64,000 nt of DNA, from NCBI RefSeq assembly GCF_035712445.1, contig NZ_DASTAT010000076.1, positions 1 through 64,000 on the forward strand, read 5' to 3'. Numbering within the stretch: position 1 is the first letter of the stretch; each line of letters begins with the position of its first letter. This document shows positions 47,781 through 56,402 of the stretch, in pieces. The translations under genes were made by a program, and so were the position numbers. The DNA comes from Oligoflexus sp. (GTDB lineage: Bacteria; Bdellovibrionota_B; Oligoflexia; Oligoflexales; Oligoflexaceae). Under the pieces are notes generated by a model, which did not search any database, was not told where the DNA came from, and was given only the letters and a program-made list of their open reading frames with translations.

Positions 47781-48467
47781 TCAGACTTGACGTGGGCCAA
47801 GAATAGCGGTTCCGATACGAACCAGATTCGAACCGGCACGAATGGAAAGTCCCAGATCGCCTGACATGCCAAGAGAGAGTTGCCCGTCCCCGACCTGATC
47901 GGCGAGCATGCGGAGTTCCTGATAGAGAGGCGGAACCTCGGGGGTATCGTCATCCTGATAGTGGCTGGGCGGGATGGCCATCAGCCCGCGGATGTGCAGA
48001 TCAGGGTTGGCTTTCAAGGTGGCAGCAAGACTCAGGACCTCGCTCATCGGACAACCATGCTTGCCCTCTTCCTGGTCGGCGTTCACCTCGATCCAGATCG
48101 GATAGGGTGCCTTCCCGAAATCCCGTGCAGCCCGTGAAATCTGCTCGGCGTGTTTCAGCGAACCCACGGTCTGGATTTCGCTGGACACGCTGACGATCTT
48201 GCGGATTTTATTGGATTGAAGGTGGCCGATGAAAACCCAACGGATCGGAAGGTCTTTCAGGGCCTCGCTTTTTAGGGCGAGTTCCTGGGCGTAATTCTCG
48301 CCGAACGAAGTCTGGCCCCAGGAAAAAAGTGTGCGGAGTGGGTCGGGGCCGTGGCCCTTGCTGACCACCAAAAGCGTGGGGGCGCCGCGGGAGCCCGCGT
48401 GCTCACGGATTTGGCTGCACACCTGGTGATAGCGATGCTCCAGTTCCTTCTTTGCTTGGGATTCCAT
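47781..48467 (-). CDS. yggS: YggS family pyridoxal-phosphate homeostasis protein
   Basis: 228 residues. PLP-lysine in LLVVSKG, followed by FGENYAQEL, FIGHLQSNKIRKI, and the C-terminal SLGMSGDLGLSIRAGSNLVRIGTAILGPR, all diagnostic. The protein binds PLP in a TIM barrel and buffers PLP and amino-acid pools, without a known catalytic reaction. Its start at 48467 leaves the normal spacing to the Lys. It overlaps the 3' end of the preceding gene by 65 bases in another frame. Confidence 0.95.
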   Translation of the reverse strand: MESQAKKELEHRYHQVCSQIREHAGSRGAPTLLVVSKGHGPDPLRTLFSWGQTSFGENYAQELALKSEALKDLPIRWVFIGHLQSNKIRKIVSVSSEIQTVGSLKHAEQISRAARDFGKAPYPIWIEVNADQEEGKHGCPMSEVLSLAATLKANPDLHIRGLMAIPPSHYQDDDTPEVPPLYQELRMLADQVGDGQLSLGMSGDLGLSIRAGSNLVRIGTAILGPRQV

Positions 48468-48894
48468 CCGGCTGTTTCCTCGTGCCCTCTTTTTCCATGA
48501 GGCCCGAGGCGGCGGCAGGCGTGGGCGGAGCGGCTTCGGGCTGATTCATGATATCGCCTGTTTCGGCTGGAGGTGCAAGCTCTTGCTTGGACGCAGGCAT
48601 CTCGACCTCGTTCGGCAGGGGGCCGGGCGAGCGATGCTGAGGAACATTCGGAATGGAAGGGGTTTGACGGCTGAGCGGGACGAAGGTTGATTCCTGCTGA
48701 ACCTCGTACTGAGGGGCCTCGATATAAACATTGCCCCGAGCGTCAATGCGGATATTGACCTGCTCAAGGGTCTGATTTTTTGCGGACGAGATGTCAACGC
48801 CATTCAGATAAATGACACGGGCAGTGCTGCTGGACACAGGGAGTGGCTGGCCAATTCCAGCCAGAAGCAGCAGGCATGGTCCCATCGCGCTCAT
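48403..48894 (-). CDS. Exported Pro-rich hypothetical protein
   Basis: 163 residues from the ATG at 48894, with GGGAGG upstream; an in-frame ATG at 48981 lacks a site. A signal peptide covers about residues 1-21. A short folded-looking part follows (VIYLNGVDISSAKNQTLEQV, then DARGNVYIEAPQYEV), which reads like a beta-rich unit. The rest is Pro/Ala/Glu-rich and probably disordered. No family is recognised. The last 65 bases lie inside yggS in another frame. Confidence 0.65.
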   Translation of the reverse strand: MSAMGPCLLLLAGIGQPLPVSSSTARVIYLNGVDISSAKNQTLEQVNIRIDARGNVYIEAPQYEVQQESTFVPLSRQTPSIPNVPQHRSPGPLPNEVEMPASKQELAPPAETGDIMNQPEAAPPTPAAASGLMEKEGTRKQPDGIPSKEGTGASLSPGVQPNP

Positions 48895-49031
48895 GAAAGC
48901 CTCCCTTGCAGGGCTGCGGAGCCTTGCGTATGCTGTTTGATACGGAGAACGTTGAAGACGGTCCCCTATAGAATTTATCATGTTCCGCCAGGTAAAAAAT
49001 GATCAGCGGACGCTGAGGAGAGGTGAAGCCG

Positions 49032-49664
49032 ATGCAAAGAGAGATTCTCAAGAAACAGTGGAGCAAAGGTCTGCAGATTCTGGCCCTGGGTTTGGGGCTG
49101 GCAGCCTGTTCTCCCAGTTTTGAAGGCACCTATAACGATCCCGCCGAGGCGGAAATCGTCGATGATAAATGGAGCGAGACGGACGCCCGTAAGACTGCGA
49201 CTTCATTGATTTCTCAGATTCTGAGCAAGCCCTGGCTGACCGAATACGTGGCCAAGCACAACGGTCAGAAACCCATTGTGATCGTCGATGAGATTGCCAA
49301 TCGGACCGATGAACACATTGATACCAAGGCTTTGACAGAATTTATGCAGGATGAGCTGATCAATTCCGGCAAAGTGCGCTTTCTGAATGCTGAAAAGCGC
49401 AAGCAGATCCTGGAAGAGATCAAATATCAAAACTCCGGCACCACCGAAGCCAAAACCCGCAAGACCCTTGGCAAACAGATCGGCGCTGACTTCATGCTGA
49501 GCGGCGCGATCTCCAATTCGGTGCATAGCCAGGATAAAGGCGGCCTGAAAACCGTGACCTATCAGACGGCTCTGAATTTCACCGACCTTGAGACCACGGA
49601 AGTCGTTTGGAGTGGCAAGGAACTGATCAAAAAACGCTTTAAAAGGTCAGGTGCAGGGCTTTGA
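49032..49664 (+). CDS. lpoB: Penicillin-binding-protein activator LpoB-like lipoprotein
   Basis: 210 residues from the ATG at 49032; a GTG at 49023 would sit too close to the GAGGAG site. Signal peptide with LGLAAC, lipidated Cys at residue 26. The globular domain matches LpoB/TPR-less lipoprotein fold: KPIVIVDEIANRTDEHIDT, LTEFMQDELINSGKVRFLNAEKRKQILEEI, GKQIGADFMLSGAISNS and FTDLETTEVVWSGKELI. LpoB reaches through peptidoglycan to activate PBP1b in E. coli. The next gene overlaps it by 4 bases and is a COG3014-like lipoprotein, a pairing seen elsewhere. Confidence 0.9.
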   Translation: MQREILKKQWSKGLQILALGLGLAACSPSFEGTYNDPAEAEIVDDKWSETDARKTATSLISQILSKPWLTEYVAKHNGQKPIVIVDEIANRTDEHIDTKALTEFMQDELINSGKVRFLNAEKRKQILEEIKYQNSGTTEAKTRKTLGKQIGADFMLSGAISNSVHSQDKGGLKTVTYQTALNFTDLETTEVVWSGKELIKKRFKRSGAGL

Positions 49665-50938
49665 TAAAATTTCTGCGGCATCCCGGACTCGCCTGCGGAC
49701 TCTTTTTTCTTCTAGCCGCATGCGCGTCCTATACGGATGACATTAAAATGGTGCAGACCTCGTTTCGCTCGGGGCAGTACGGGGAGGCTTTGCAAAAGCT
49801 GGAAGCATCCCCGCTGAAGGAGCAGACGCGCAATCGGCTTTTGTACCTGCTGGAAAAAGCGATGATCCTGGATCGCCAGGGTCAAAGGGATGATGCCCGT
49901 AAGCTTCTTTTGAAAGCCGATCGCATCGTCGATGAGCTTTACACGACGAGTGTCAGCAAGGCTGCGGCCACCTTTGTCTTCAATGATGCCGCCCAGGATT
50001 ATCCGGGCGAGGACTATGAAAAGGTCGCCATCCACACGATGCTGGCCCATTCCTTCATCGAGGATGGGGACCTGAAGTCAGCGCGCGTGGAAGCGGCCCG
50101 GATCAATACCCGCTTGAATGAGATCAACGGTTTTTACGAAGAGAATAAGAACCGCTATAAAGAGGATGCCTACGCCCGCTATCTGGCCGGCATCATCTAC
50201 GAAGCTCTGGGCGAGGATGATTCCGCGATCGTGGATTACCGCGCGGCGCTGAAGATTTATGAAGGTGATTACAGCAAAATCTTTGCGACCCGCGCCCCGG
50301 ATCATCTGGTGGTGGCCCTCTATCGCCTTTTGGTGAAGCGCGGTCGCGGGGATGAGGCCAAGGAGCTGAAGAGGAACTACCAGCTGCAGGGTCAAAAGCT
50401 CGATACCAAGGAATCCCTGGGCGAGATCGTGGTCCTGCATGAGCTCGGCGAGATCGCGAGCAAGGAAAAATCGGAGTTTGTCTATCCCATCGGTTCGGAA
50501 ATCGTGCGCTTTTCGTTTCCCGTGATTCGGCGCGTGAAAAGCAGTTACGGCCGGACGGGTGTGCAGATCAATTCCGATGGTTCCGAGCCTGCGGACCTTG
50601 CGCAGAACTTTGATATGATCGCCCGGGAAACGCTGGAAGACAGGCGTGGCCGGATCATAGCCAAGTCCCTCGCGCGCCTTGTGCTGAAGAGTCAGATGAC
50701 GCAGAAGGCGCAAAAGGAATTCGGGGCGATCGGCTGGCTGGCGGGGAATATCTACGGAGCCGTGACAGAAACTGCGGATACACGCAGCTGGACTCTTCTG
50801 CCTGCGGCCATCAAAGTCACACGCCTTCAGGTGAAACCTGGGAATTACGATCTGACCATTTTCAATGATGGGAAGACATCGCGGGTGCGGAAGGTTTCGA
50901 TCAAGGCTGGTGAGGTTCAGATTATTCGGGATTATTAA
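49661..50938 (+). CDS. COG3014-like lipoprotein with helical repeats
   Basis: 425 residues from a TTG start that overlaps the lpoB stop (TTGA). Lipobox FLLAACASY puts the Cys at 21. Residues about 28-240 are helical and TPR-like (QYGEALQKLEASPLKEQTRNRLLYLLEKAMILDRQ, YARYLAGIIYEALGEDDSAIVDYRAALK). The C-terminal half has beta-rich stretches and ends DLTIFNDGKTSRVRKVSIKAGEVQIIRDY. The pattern fits the uncharacterised COG3014 lipoproteins that sit beside LpoB-like genes. It probably takes part in the same envelope process. A strong terminator follows. Confidence 0.8.
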   Translation: MIKFLRHPGLACGLFFLLAACASYTDDIKMVQTSFRSGQYGEALQKLEASPLKEQTRNRLLYLLEKAMILDRQGQRDDARKLLLKADRIVDELYTTSVSKAAATFVFNDAAQDYPGEDYEKVAIHTMLAHSFIEDGDLKSARVEAARINTRLNEINGFYEENKNRYKEDAYARYLAGIIYEALGEDDSAIVDYRAALKIYEGDYSKIFATRAPDHLVVALYRLLVKRGRGDEAKELKRNYQLQGQKLDTKESLGEIVVLHELGEIASKEKSEFVYPIGSEIVRFSFPVIRRVKSSYGRTGVQINSDGSEPADLAQNFDMIARETLEDRRGRIIAKSLARLVLKSQMTQKAQKEFGAIGWLAGNIYGAVTETADTRSWTLLPAAIKVTRLQVKPGNYDLTIFNDGKTSRVRKVSIKAGEVQIIRDY

Positions 50939-50945
50939 GGCAAAA

Positions 50946-50982
50946 AGAGGGGCCTCGTGAGAACGAAGCCCCTCTTTTTTTC
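50946..50982 (+). terminator. Intrinsic terminator between COG3014 gene and dehydrogenase
   Basis: A 13-bp stem with one mismatch around a GAGA loop, AGAGGGGC closing, followed by eight T on the plus strand and preceded by AAAAA. It can serve both converging genes. Confidence 0.92.
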
Positions 50983-50990
50983 AGAAGGCC

Positions 50991-52106
50991 TTAGCGACCG
51001 CGACCGCGGACCGCATGAACCCAGTTCTGATTATCCATCGTATTGCGAAGATCCCGCATCGCTTTCACCGATTGGATGCGCTGCTCCGCAATCACATTCG
51101 AGGCCGCGTTGGTGGTGATCTGCTGCTCATCCGCCTGCTTATAGATCGCCAGCAGCGTATCGTAGATGCCGCTGGCCTTCTTCTTGGCGATTTCAGCATC
51201 ATAGCCGCAGAGTTCCTGATAGACGTTGATCACGCCGCCGGCGTTGATCACATAGTCAGGCGCATAGAGAATGCCGCGTTCCTTCAGCATCGCACCGTGA
51301 ACGCGTTCATCCAGCAGCTGGTTGTTCGCGGCACCGGCAATGATGGGCGCTTTGATTTCAGGAATGGTTTGATCATTCAGGAAACCGCCGAGCGCGCAGG
51401 GTGCGAAGACGTCGACGTTCAGCTTATGAATCTCATGCAGCTGAGCCGCTTCCGCCCCGTAGAGCTTGACGTTGGCTTTGACTTTTTCCGGATCAATGTC
51501 AGCCGCGTAAATCTTCGCGCCGTCATTCACAAGGTATTCGATCAGGTGCGAGCCGACTGCGCCCACGCCTTGAATCGCAACGGTCACGCCTTTGAGGCTG
51601 TCTTTGTTCAGCTTATATTTCACCGAGGCTTTGATGCCCTGATAAACGCCCCAGGCTGTGACAGGGGATGGATCACCCGATCCGCCCGCGCGCGAACTCA
51701 CGCCCGTGACGTAAGCGGTTTCAAGGGCCACCTGCTCGATGTCGCTCACGCGGATGTTCACATCTTCCGCTGTGATGTAACGACCGCCGAGACTATCCAC
51801 AAAGCGTCCGAAGGTCCGGAACAGCGCTTCGCTTTTCAATTTTTTCGGATCGCCGATGATCACCGACTTGCCGCCGCCGAGATTCAAACCCGACACAGCA
51901 TTTTTATAGGTCATACCCCGGGACAGACGCAGCACATCGCGCAGCGCTTCCTCTTCGGACTTGTAATCCCACATACGGCAACCACCAAGAGCGGGCCCCA
52001 GGGTGGTATCGTGAATGGCGATAATCGCCTTCAGCCCTGTAGTTTTGTCATGGCAGAAGACAACCTGTTCGTGACCCATGGTGGTTAGATCTTCAAAAAT
52101 AGCCAT
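50991..52106 (-). CDS. Leucine dehydrogenase (Glu/Leu/Phe/Val dehydrogenase family)
   Basis: 371 residues, AAGGAAGGATAGG before the ATG. Family core: GPALGGCRMW, the substrate-binding Lys in MTYKNAVSGLNLGGGKSVI, AEDVNI, TGVSSRAGGSGDPSPVTAWGVYQG, and the NAD-binding VAIQGVGAVGSHLIEYL. It probably deaminates branched-chain amino acids to 2-oxo acids with NAD. Leucine, valine or phenylalanine specificity cannot be separated by eye; leucine dehydrogenase is the closest match in overall layout. Confidence 0.9.
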   Translation of the reverse strand: MAIFEDLTTMGHEQVVFCHDKTTGLKAIIAIHDTTLGPALGGCRMWDYKSEEEALRDVLRLSRGMTYKNAVSGLNLGGGKSVIIGDPKKLKSEALFRTFGRFVDSLGGRYITAEDVNIRVSDIEQVALETAYVTGVSSRAGGSGDPSPVTAWGVYQGIKASVKYKLNKDSLKGVTVAIQGVGAVGSHLIEYLVNDGAKIYAADIDPEKVKANVKLYGAEAAQLHEIHKLNVDVFAPCALGGFLNDQTIPEIKAPIIAGAANNQLLDERVHGAMLKERGILYAPDYVINAGGVINVYQELCGYDAEIAKKKASGIYDTLLAIYKQADEQQITTNAASNVIAEQRIQSVKAMRDLRNTMDNQNWVHAVRGRGR

Positions 52107-52393
52107 CCTATCCTTCCTTTTTGTCCTGGGTATGATTTGCAGCTCAAATCAGCCTACGCGGGTACATGAGCACCAAGAAATACTGGAATGGTTTGAAAAT
52201 AGCAAGCAAGCCAAAGCCCTTGAAAATAAGGCGTAAAGCTCATGATGTAAGCTTCGCTCACCGCGTTTGGAGTGGGTTTTAACGCATCTGTTCTTGTCTT
52301 GTTTGACTTATTAAGTTAGTACCAGATTTCCGTGGACAGGGCCGTTTGACAAGTGAAAAATCCCTGACCCAGGCAGGACAAGAAAGGTAAAAC

Positions 52394-54244
52394 ATGACGC
52401 AGTTTGATGTCATTGTGATAGGCGGAGGCCACGCCGGTTGTGAAGCCGCTTTGGCGGCGGCACGCATGGGCCGTAAGACTCTTTTGGTGACTCAGGTTGT
52501 GGATCGCATTGCCGCCATGTCCTGCAACCCCGCGATTGGCGGGACCGCCAAGGGTCATCTGGTCAAGGAAATCGACGCGCTCGGCGGACAGATGGGCAAG
52601 GCCATCGATGCGACCGGGATCCAGTACCGGATTCTGAACCGCAAGAAAGGTCCAGCCATTTGGTCGTCACGCGCGCAGGCGGACATGGACCTCTACCGCC
52701 GCTACATGAAGCACACTCTGGAGAATACGCCTCATCTGCACATTCGTCAGGACAGTGTTGAGGGACTTTTAATTGACAACGACAGTCAAGCGCCTTCCGT
52801 GGTTGGCGTTGAGACGCGTCTTTTTGGTAAGTTTCATAGCCGAACCGTTGTGATCACGACGGGCACTTTTTTGAACGGCCTGATCCATATCGGGAATCAA
52901 AAAATTTCTGCGGGACGCGCAGGTGACGCGCCTTCCGTGGGTCTGGCCGAAGCCATTCGTCATTTCGGCTTCCGCGTGGGCCGCCTGAAAACCGGGACCA
53001 CACCCCGTCTTGATGGCAAGACGATCGACTGGTCGGTGTGCGAGGCGCAGCATTCGGATGAAGACATCATCCCCTTCAGTTTCTCGACCAAGGCGATCAC
53101 CCAGCCTTTGATCCCGATGCATATCACCTACACGAACCCGCGGACCCATGATGTGATCCGCAAGTATCTGAGCGAGTCGCCGCTTTACAGTGGTGAAATC
53201 GTGGGCATCGGTCCGCGCTACTGCCCTTCGATCGAAGACAAGGTTGTGAAGTTTGCCGACCGCCAGGAGCATCAGATTTTCCTGGAGCCGCAGGGTTATG
53301 ATACCTGCGAAGTGTATCCGAACGGTCTGTCCACCTCGCTGCCGCTCCGGGCCCAGCTGGAATTCGTGCGGACGGTGCGGGGTCTTGAAAATGCGGAGAT
53401 CATCCGCCCCGGTTACGCGATCGAGTATGATTTCGTAGACCCGACGGAATTGAAAGCGACGCTTGAAACGAAGAAACTCAGCGGACTTTTCCTGGCAGGC
53501 CAGATCAATGGCACGACCGGATATGAAGAAGCCGCCGCCCAGGGTCTGATGGCCGGCATCAACGCCGCGCTGAAGGCAGGGGATCGGGAAGGCCTTATTT
53601 TAAGCCGTTCCGAAGCCTATATCGGGGTTCTGGTGGATGACCTTGTCACCAAGGGAACGCAGGAACCGTACCGCATGTTCACCTCGCGCGCGGAGCATCG
53701 CCTTTTCCTGCGGGAAGACAATGCCGACCTGCGCCTGACCAATATCGGCCGGACCATTGGCCTTGTGCAGGACGATGATTATTCGGGCTTCGTCACGCGT
53801 CAGAAATCTTTGGAGGAACTGTCCGAGCTGGTCAAGAGCACGACCATCGGGCCTTATCAGTTGCCGGCCGAGATGCTGGATGCCAAGGACAATATTGGAA
53901 CGCGTCTGGATGCGATCCTGCGCAAACCCAAGGTTTCCATCTTCGATCTTCTGCCGCATGTGCCCATGCTGCAGAACTATGATCGTGCGGTTCTGCGCCG
54001 CCTGGAAATCGAAATTAAATACGAAGGCTATATCGATCGGGAACGCCGCGCGATTCGCAGCTCGGAGCAGCTGGAGCGCGTGAAGATTCCCGCCGAGTTC
54101 GCCTTTGAAAGTGTCTCGGGACTGAGCCGTGAAGTCGTGGAGAAACTGAAAAAACACCGTCCGCATAACCTGGGTCAGGCGTCGCGGATTTCCGGTTTGA
54201 CACCGGCGGCCATTCAGATTCTGCACGTTCATATCACGATGTAA
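52394..54244 (+). CDS. mnmG: tRNA uridine-5-carboxymethylaminomethyl modification enzyme MnmG
   Basis: 616 residues, family usual ~625. N-terminal FAD site [21 protein letters not shown], then [23 protein letters not shown], and [18 protein letters not shown]-terminal part has [18 protein letters not shown] and the [11 protein letters not shown] helical segment. With MnmE it installs cmnm5 on U34 of several tRNAs. mnmE is not in the window. It is a single gene with a 287-base leader region and an alkylation-repair gene 56 bases downstream. Confidence 0.98.
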   Translation: MTQFDVIVIGGGHAGCEAALAAARMGRKTLLVTQVVDRIAAMSCNPAIGGTAKGHLVKEIDALGGQMGKAIDATGIQYRILNRKKGPAIWSSRAQADMDLYRRYMKHTLENTPHLHIRQDSVEGLLIDNDSQAPSVVGVETRLFGKFHSRTVVITTGTFLNGLIHIGNQKISAGRAGDAPSVGLAEAIRHFGFRVGRLKTGTTPRLDGKTIDWSVCEAQHSDEDIIPFSFSTKAITQPLIPMHITYTNPRTHDVIRKYLSESPLYSGEIVGIGPRYCPSIEDKVVKFADRQEHQIFLEPQGYDTCEVYPNGLSTSLPLRAQLEFVRTVRGLENAEIIRPGYAIEYDFVDPTELKATLETKKLSGLFLAGQINGTTGYEEAAAQGLMAGINAALKAGDREGLILSRSEAYIGVLVDDLVTKGTQEPYRMFTSRAEHRLFLREDNADLRLTNIGRTIGLVQDDDYSGFVTRQKSLEELSELVKSTTIGPYQLPAEMLDAKDNIGTRLDAILRKPKVSIFDLLPHVPMLQNYDRAVLRRLEIEIKYEGYIDRERRAIRSSEQLERVKIPAEFAFESVSGLSREVVEKLKKHRPHNLGQASRISGLTPAAIQILHVHITM

Positions 54245-54300
54245 GTGATCAGGTCCGAAAACCGCCAGTGCTCCGTCCACGGCTGTCGTAGGATGCGCTC

Positions 54301-55683
54301 ATGAGAACGAGAGACGAACATAATTTTCGAAAAATCATCGAACGCCGGGACCCACGCTACGACGGACGCTTCTACTGGGGCGTGATCACGACCAGGATCT
54401 ACTGCCGTCCCATCTGCCCGGCGCGTCCCAAACCCGAAAACATACGCATCTTCAAAAGCTCCACGGAAGCGGAAAAGGCCGGATTTCGGCCCTGCCTCCG
54501 CTGTCGTCCGGACCTTGCGCCCGGCAGTCAACGCTGGGAAGGAACAGGCGTCTCAGTAGCGCGGGCTCTGCGCCTCATGGATGAGCGGGCGGGCGAGGCG
54601 CTTTCTGTTGCCGACCTTGCGGAAAGCCTCGGCATGAGTGAACGGCATCTGCGGCGTCTTTTTCTGGAGCATCTGGGGGCATCACCCGTTGCTATCATGG
54701 GGCATCGACGCCTGCATCTTGCAAGGCAGCTGATCGTGGAAACGCAGCTGCCGCTGACAGAGATTGCGTTTGCGGCTGGTTTTCAATCCATAAGACGATT
54801 CAACGAGGCGTTTCAGGAGCTTTATCAACGGCCGCCGTCAGCGTTTCGCAAGGGTATTGCCGAGGATTCCAATGCGGGACTGCGGCTGCGTTTGTCCGTG
54901 CGTCCTCCTTATGATTGGGTCACGATCCTCGGCTTTCTGCGGCGTCATCAAACCTATGGCGTGGAGCGAGTGGATGAGACGTCCTATGCTCGCTATGTGC
55001 CAGCAGGGAAGCAAAAGCCCGGGCAGCTGTCCGTGACCTTTGCCAAGGAGGCTCTGGAGGTTGAGTTTCATCATATTCAACTCACAGCGCTGCGTCCTTT
55101 GATGGCGCGACTGCGGCATCTTTTTGATGCCGATCACAATCCCGAGGATCTGCCGCGAAATGTAGCACGGGTGCCGCTGGGCATTCGTATTCCTGGTTCC
55201 TTTGATCCTTTTGAAACCGCGGTCTCGATCATCCTGAGTCAGCTCGTATCCGCAGCGCAGGCCCGGCAGCTGATGCAGAGGCTGGTCGTGGCCCACGGAC
55301 ATCGACTGGCAGATGATGAGATTTTTGCTTTCCCAGCACCTGAGGTACTCAGGAATGCAGGAATGGAGAACCTGGGTCTGACCCGGCAGAAGGCCGAGGC
55401 CATCCGGGAGTTATCGCGATTACTGTCGGGAGGAACGCTGCAGTTATCGCGAACAGCTGATCTATCTGCCATGCGGAAGAGGCTGGCGGGCATTCCGGGC
55501 GTTGGGCCCTGGACCGTGGAGTTGATAGCCATGCGCTGCCTGGGAGATGCCGATGCCTTTCCGCGCAAGGATCTTATCGTGCAGCGTCTCGGGACTCCGG
55601 ATGAAGATCAGTGGCTTTCCCAGCGGTCCTATCTCACACAATTGATCTGGCGGGATTATGCGCGGACAGAAGGTTTACGATGA
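54301..55683 (+). CDS. alkA: Ada/AlkA fusion: DNA-3-methyladenine glycosylase with Ada N-terminus
   Basis: 460 residues. The N-terminal Ada-type zinc domain has Cys35, Cys39, Cys65 and Cys68, corresponding to Ada Cys38/42/69/72, so methylphosphotriester repair and sensing are possible. An AraC-type helix-turn-helix region follows (about 85-175). The C-terminal half is AlkA: AlkA_N beta domain, then helix-hairpin-helix LAGIPGVGPWTVELIAMRC with catalytic Asp in DAFPRKD. The protein combines an adaptive-response regulator with base-excision repair. The ogt gene follows and is reached through a duplicated start region. Confidence 0.95.
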   Translation: MRTRDEHNFRKIIERRDPRYDGRFYWGVITTRIYCRPICPARPKPENIRIFKSSTEAEKAGFRPCLRCRPDLAPGSQRWEGTGVSVARALRLMDERAGEALSVADLAESLGMSERHLRRLFLEHLGASPVAIMGHRRLHLARQLIVETQLPLTEIAFAAGFQSIRRFNEAFQELYQRPPSAFRKGIAEDSNAGLRLRLSVRPPYDWVTILGFLRRHQTYGVERVDETSYARYVPAGKQKPGQLSVTFAKEALEVEFHHIQLTALRPLMARLRHLFDADHNPEDLPRNVARVPLGIRIPGSFDPFETAVSIILSQLVSAAQARQLMQRLVVAHGHRLADDEIFAFPAPEVLRNAGMENLGLTRQKAEAIRELSRLLSGGTLQLSRTADLSAMRKRLAGIPGVGPWTVELIAMRCLGDADAFPRKDLIVQRLGTPDEDQWLSQRSYLTQLIWRDYARTEGLR

Positions 55684-55741
55684 ACAGTTTGTTGATCTGG
55701 CGGGATTATGCGCAGTCAGGAGGTTTACGATGAACAGTTTA
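55642..55741 (+). repeat. 50-bp tandem duplication at the alkA-ogt junction
   Basis: The 50 bases at 55642-55691 recur at 55692-55741 with 4 substitutions, mainly in the ribosome-site region: the second copy has AGGAGG and the first has AGAAGG. Each copy contains a stop/start ATGA. The upstream copy holds the alkA stop, the downstream one the ogt start. Confidence 0.9.
55680..55733 (+). other. 17-codon mini-ORF created by the duplication
   Basis: An ATG at 55680 overlaps the alkA stop, and the frame ends at the TGA at 55731-55733, overlapping the ogt ATG at 55730. Its last 13 codons rebuild the alkA C-terminus (LIWRDYA) with changes. Ribosomes leaving alkA could reinitiate here and pass to ogt. 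Confidence 0.35.
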
Positions 55742-56203
55742 CAGCTGGCTATCAGCAGCAGTTTAGGCCCTCTTTATCTTGTGGCGTCGGACGAGGGATT
55801 GACCGGAGTCTATTGGGATGAACAGAATGTGCCTTATTTGAAGGACCAGAGCCCAGGGGATGCCGGCAGCCACCTCCTGATGGCAGCCGAACAAATTCAG
55901 GCTTATTTGAACGGCGAACGAAAGGACTTCGATGTACCCCTGGCGATAAAGGGCACCCGCTTTCAGCAGGAAGTTTGGAATGAGCTGCGCCGCATCCCTT
56001 ATGGGCAAACGATATCCTACAGTGAGCTCGCAAATCGGGTCAAAAGGCCAAAGGCCTTTCGTGCGGTTGGTTCGGCCAACGGCAGGAATCCCCTGTGCCT
56101 CATCATTCCGTGCCACCGCGTGATTGCCTCGAACGCCAGTCTGGGCGGCTATTCCGGGGGACTCGACCGCAAACGACGGCTTTTGGACCTTGAATCACTT
56201 TAA
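55730..56203 (+). CDS. ogt: Methylated-DNA-protein cysteine methyltransferase
   Basis: 157 residues from the ATG at 55730 with AGGAGG upstream; an in-frame start at 55658 would lie inside alkA. The C-terminal active-site motif is IIPCHRVIASN, with GTRFQQEVWNELRRIPYG and ISYSELANRVKRPKAFRAVG ahead. It removes alkyl groups from O6-guanine in a suicide reaction. The coupled alkA/ogt arrangement is a compact alkylation-damage unit. It is of the stand-alone Ogt type. Confidence 0.96.
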   Translation: MNSLQLAISSSLGPLYLVASDEGLTGVYWDEQNVPYLKDQSPGDAGSHLLMAAEQIQAYLNGERKDFDVPLAIKGTRFQQEVWNELRRIPYGQTISYSELANRVKRPKAFRAVGSANGRNPLCLIIPCHRVIASNASLGGYSGGLDRKRRLLDLESL

Positions 56204-56402
56204 GTCCTCGTCCTGATTGAGCGAATTTTAAAGACGGTTTATCCGACTCAGAAAGTAAAAGACCACTATTCACCTGGTACGTGATCACCTTGAAATAAAA
56301 TTTGGCCGCTCGACCAGTTTTAGCCACCTCATCAGTTGCGCGAGGGGCGGGGCTTTGCTATCGCTTGGTGGTCTTAAGCTTTTCTAATAGAAGGATACCT
56401 CT

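Noticed and set aside
55642..55741. Direct repeat as a phage or integron attachment site
   Set aside because: No integrase or mobile gene nearby; the copies are adjacent and the unit spans a gene junction, so a local duplication explains it.
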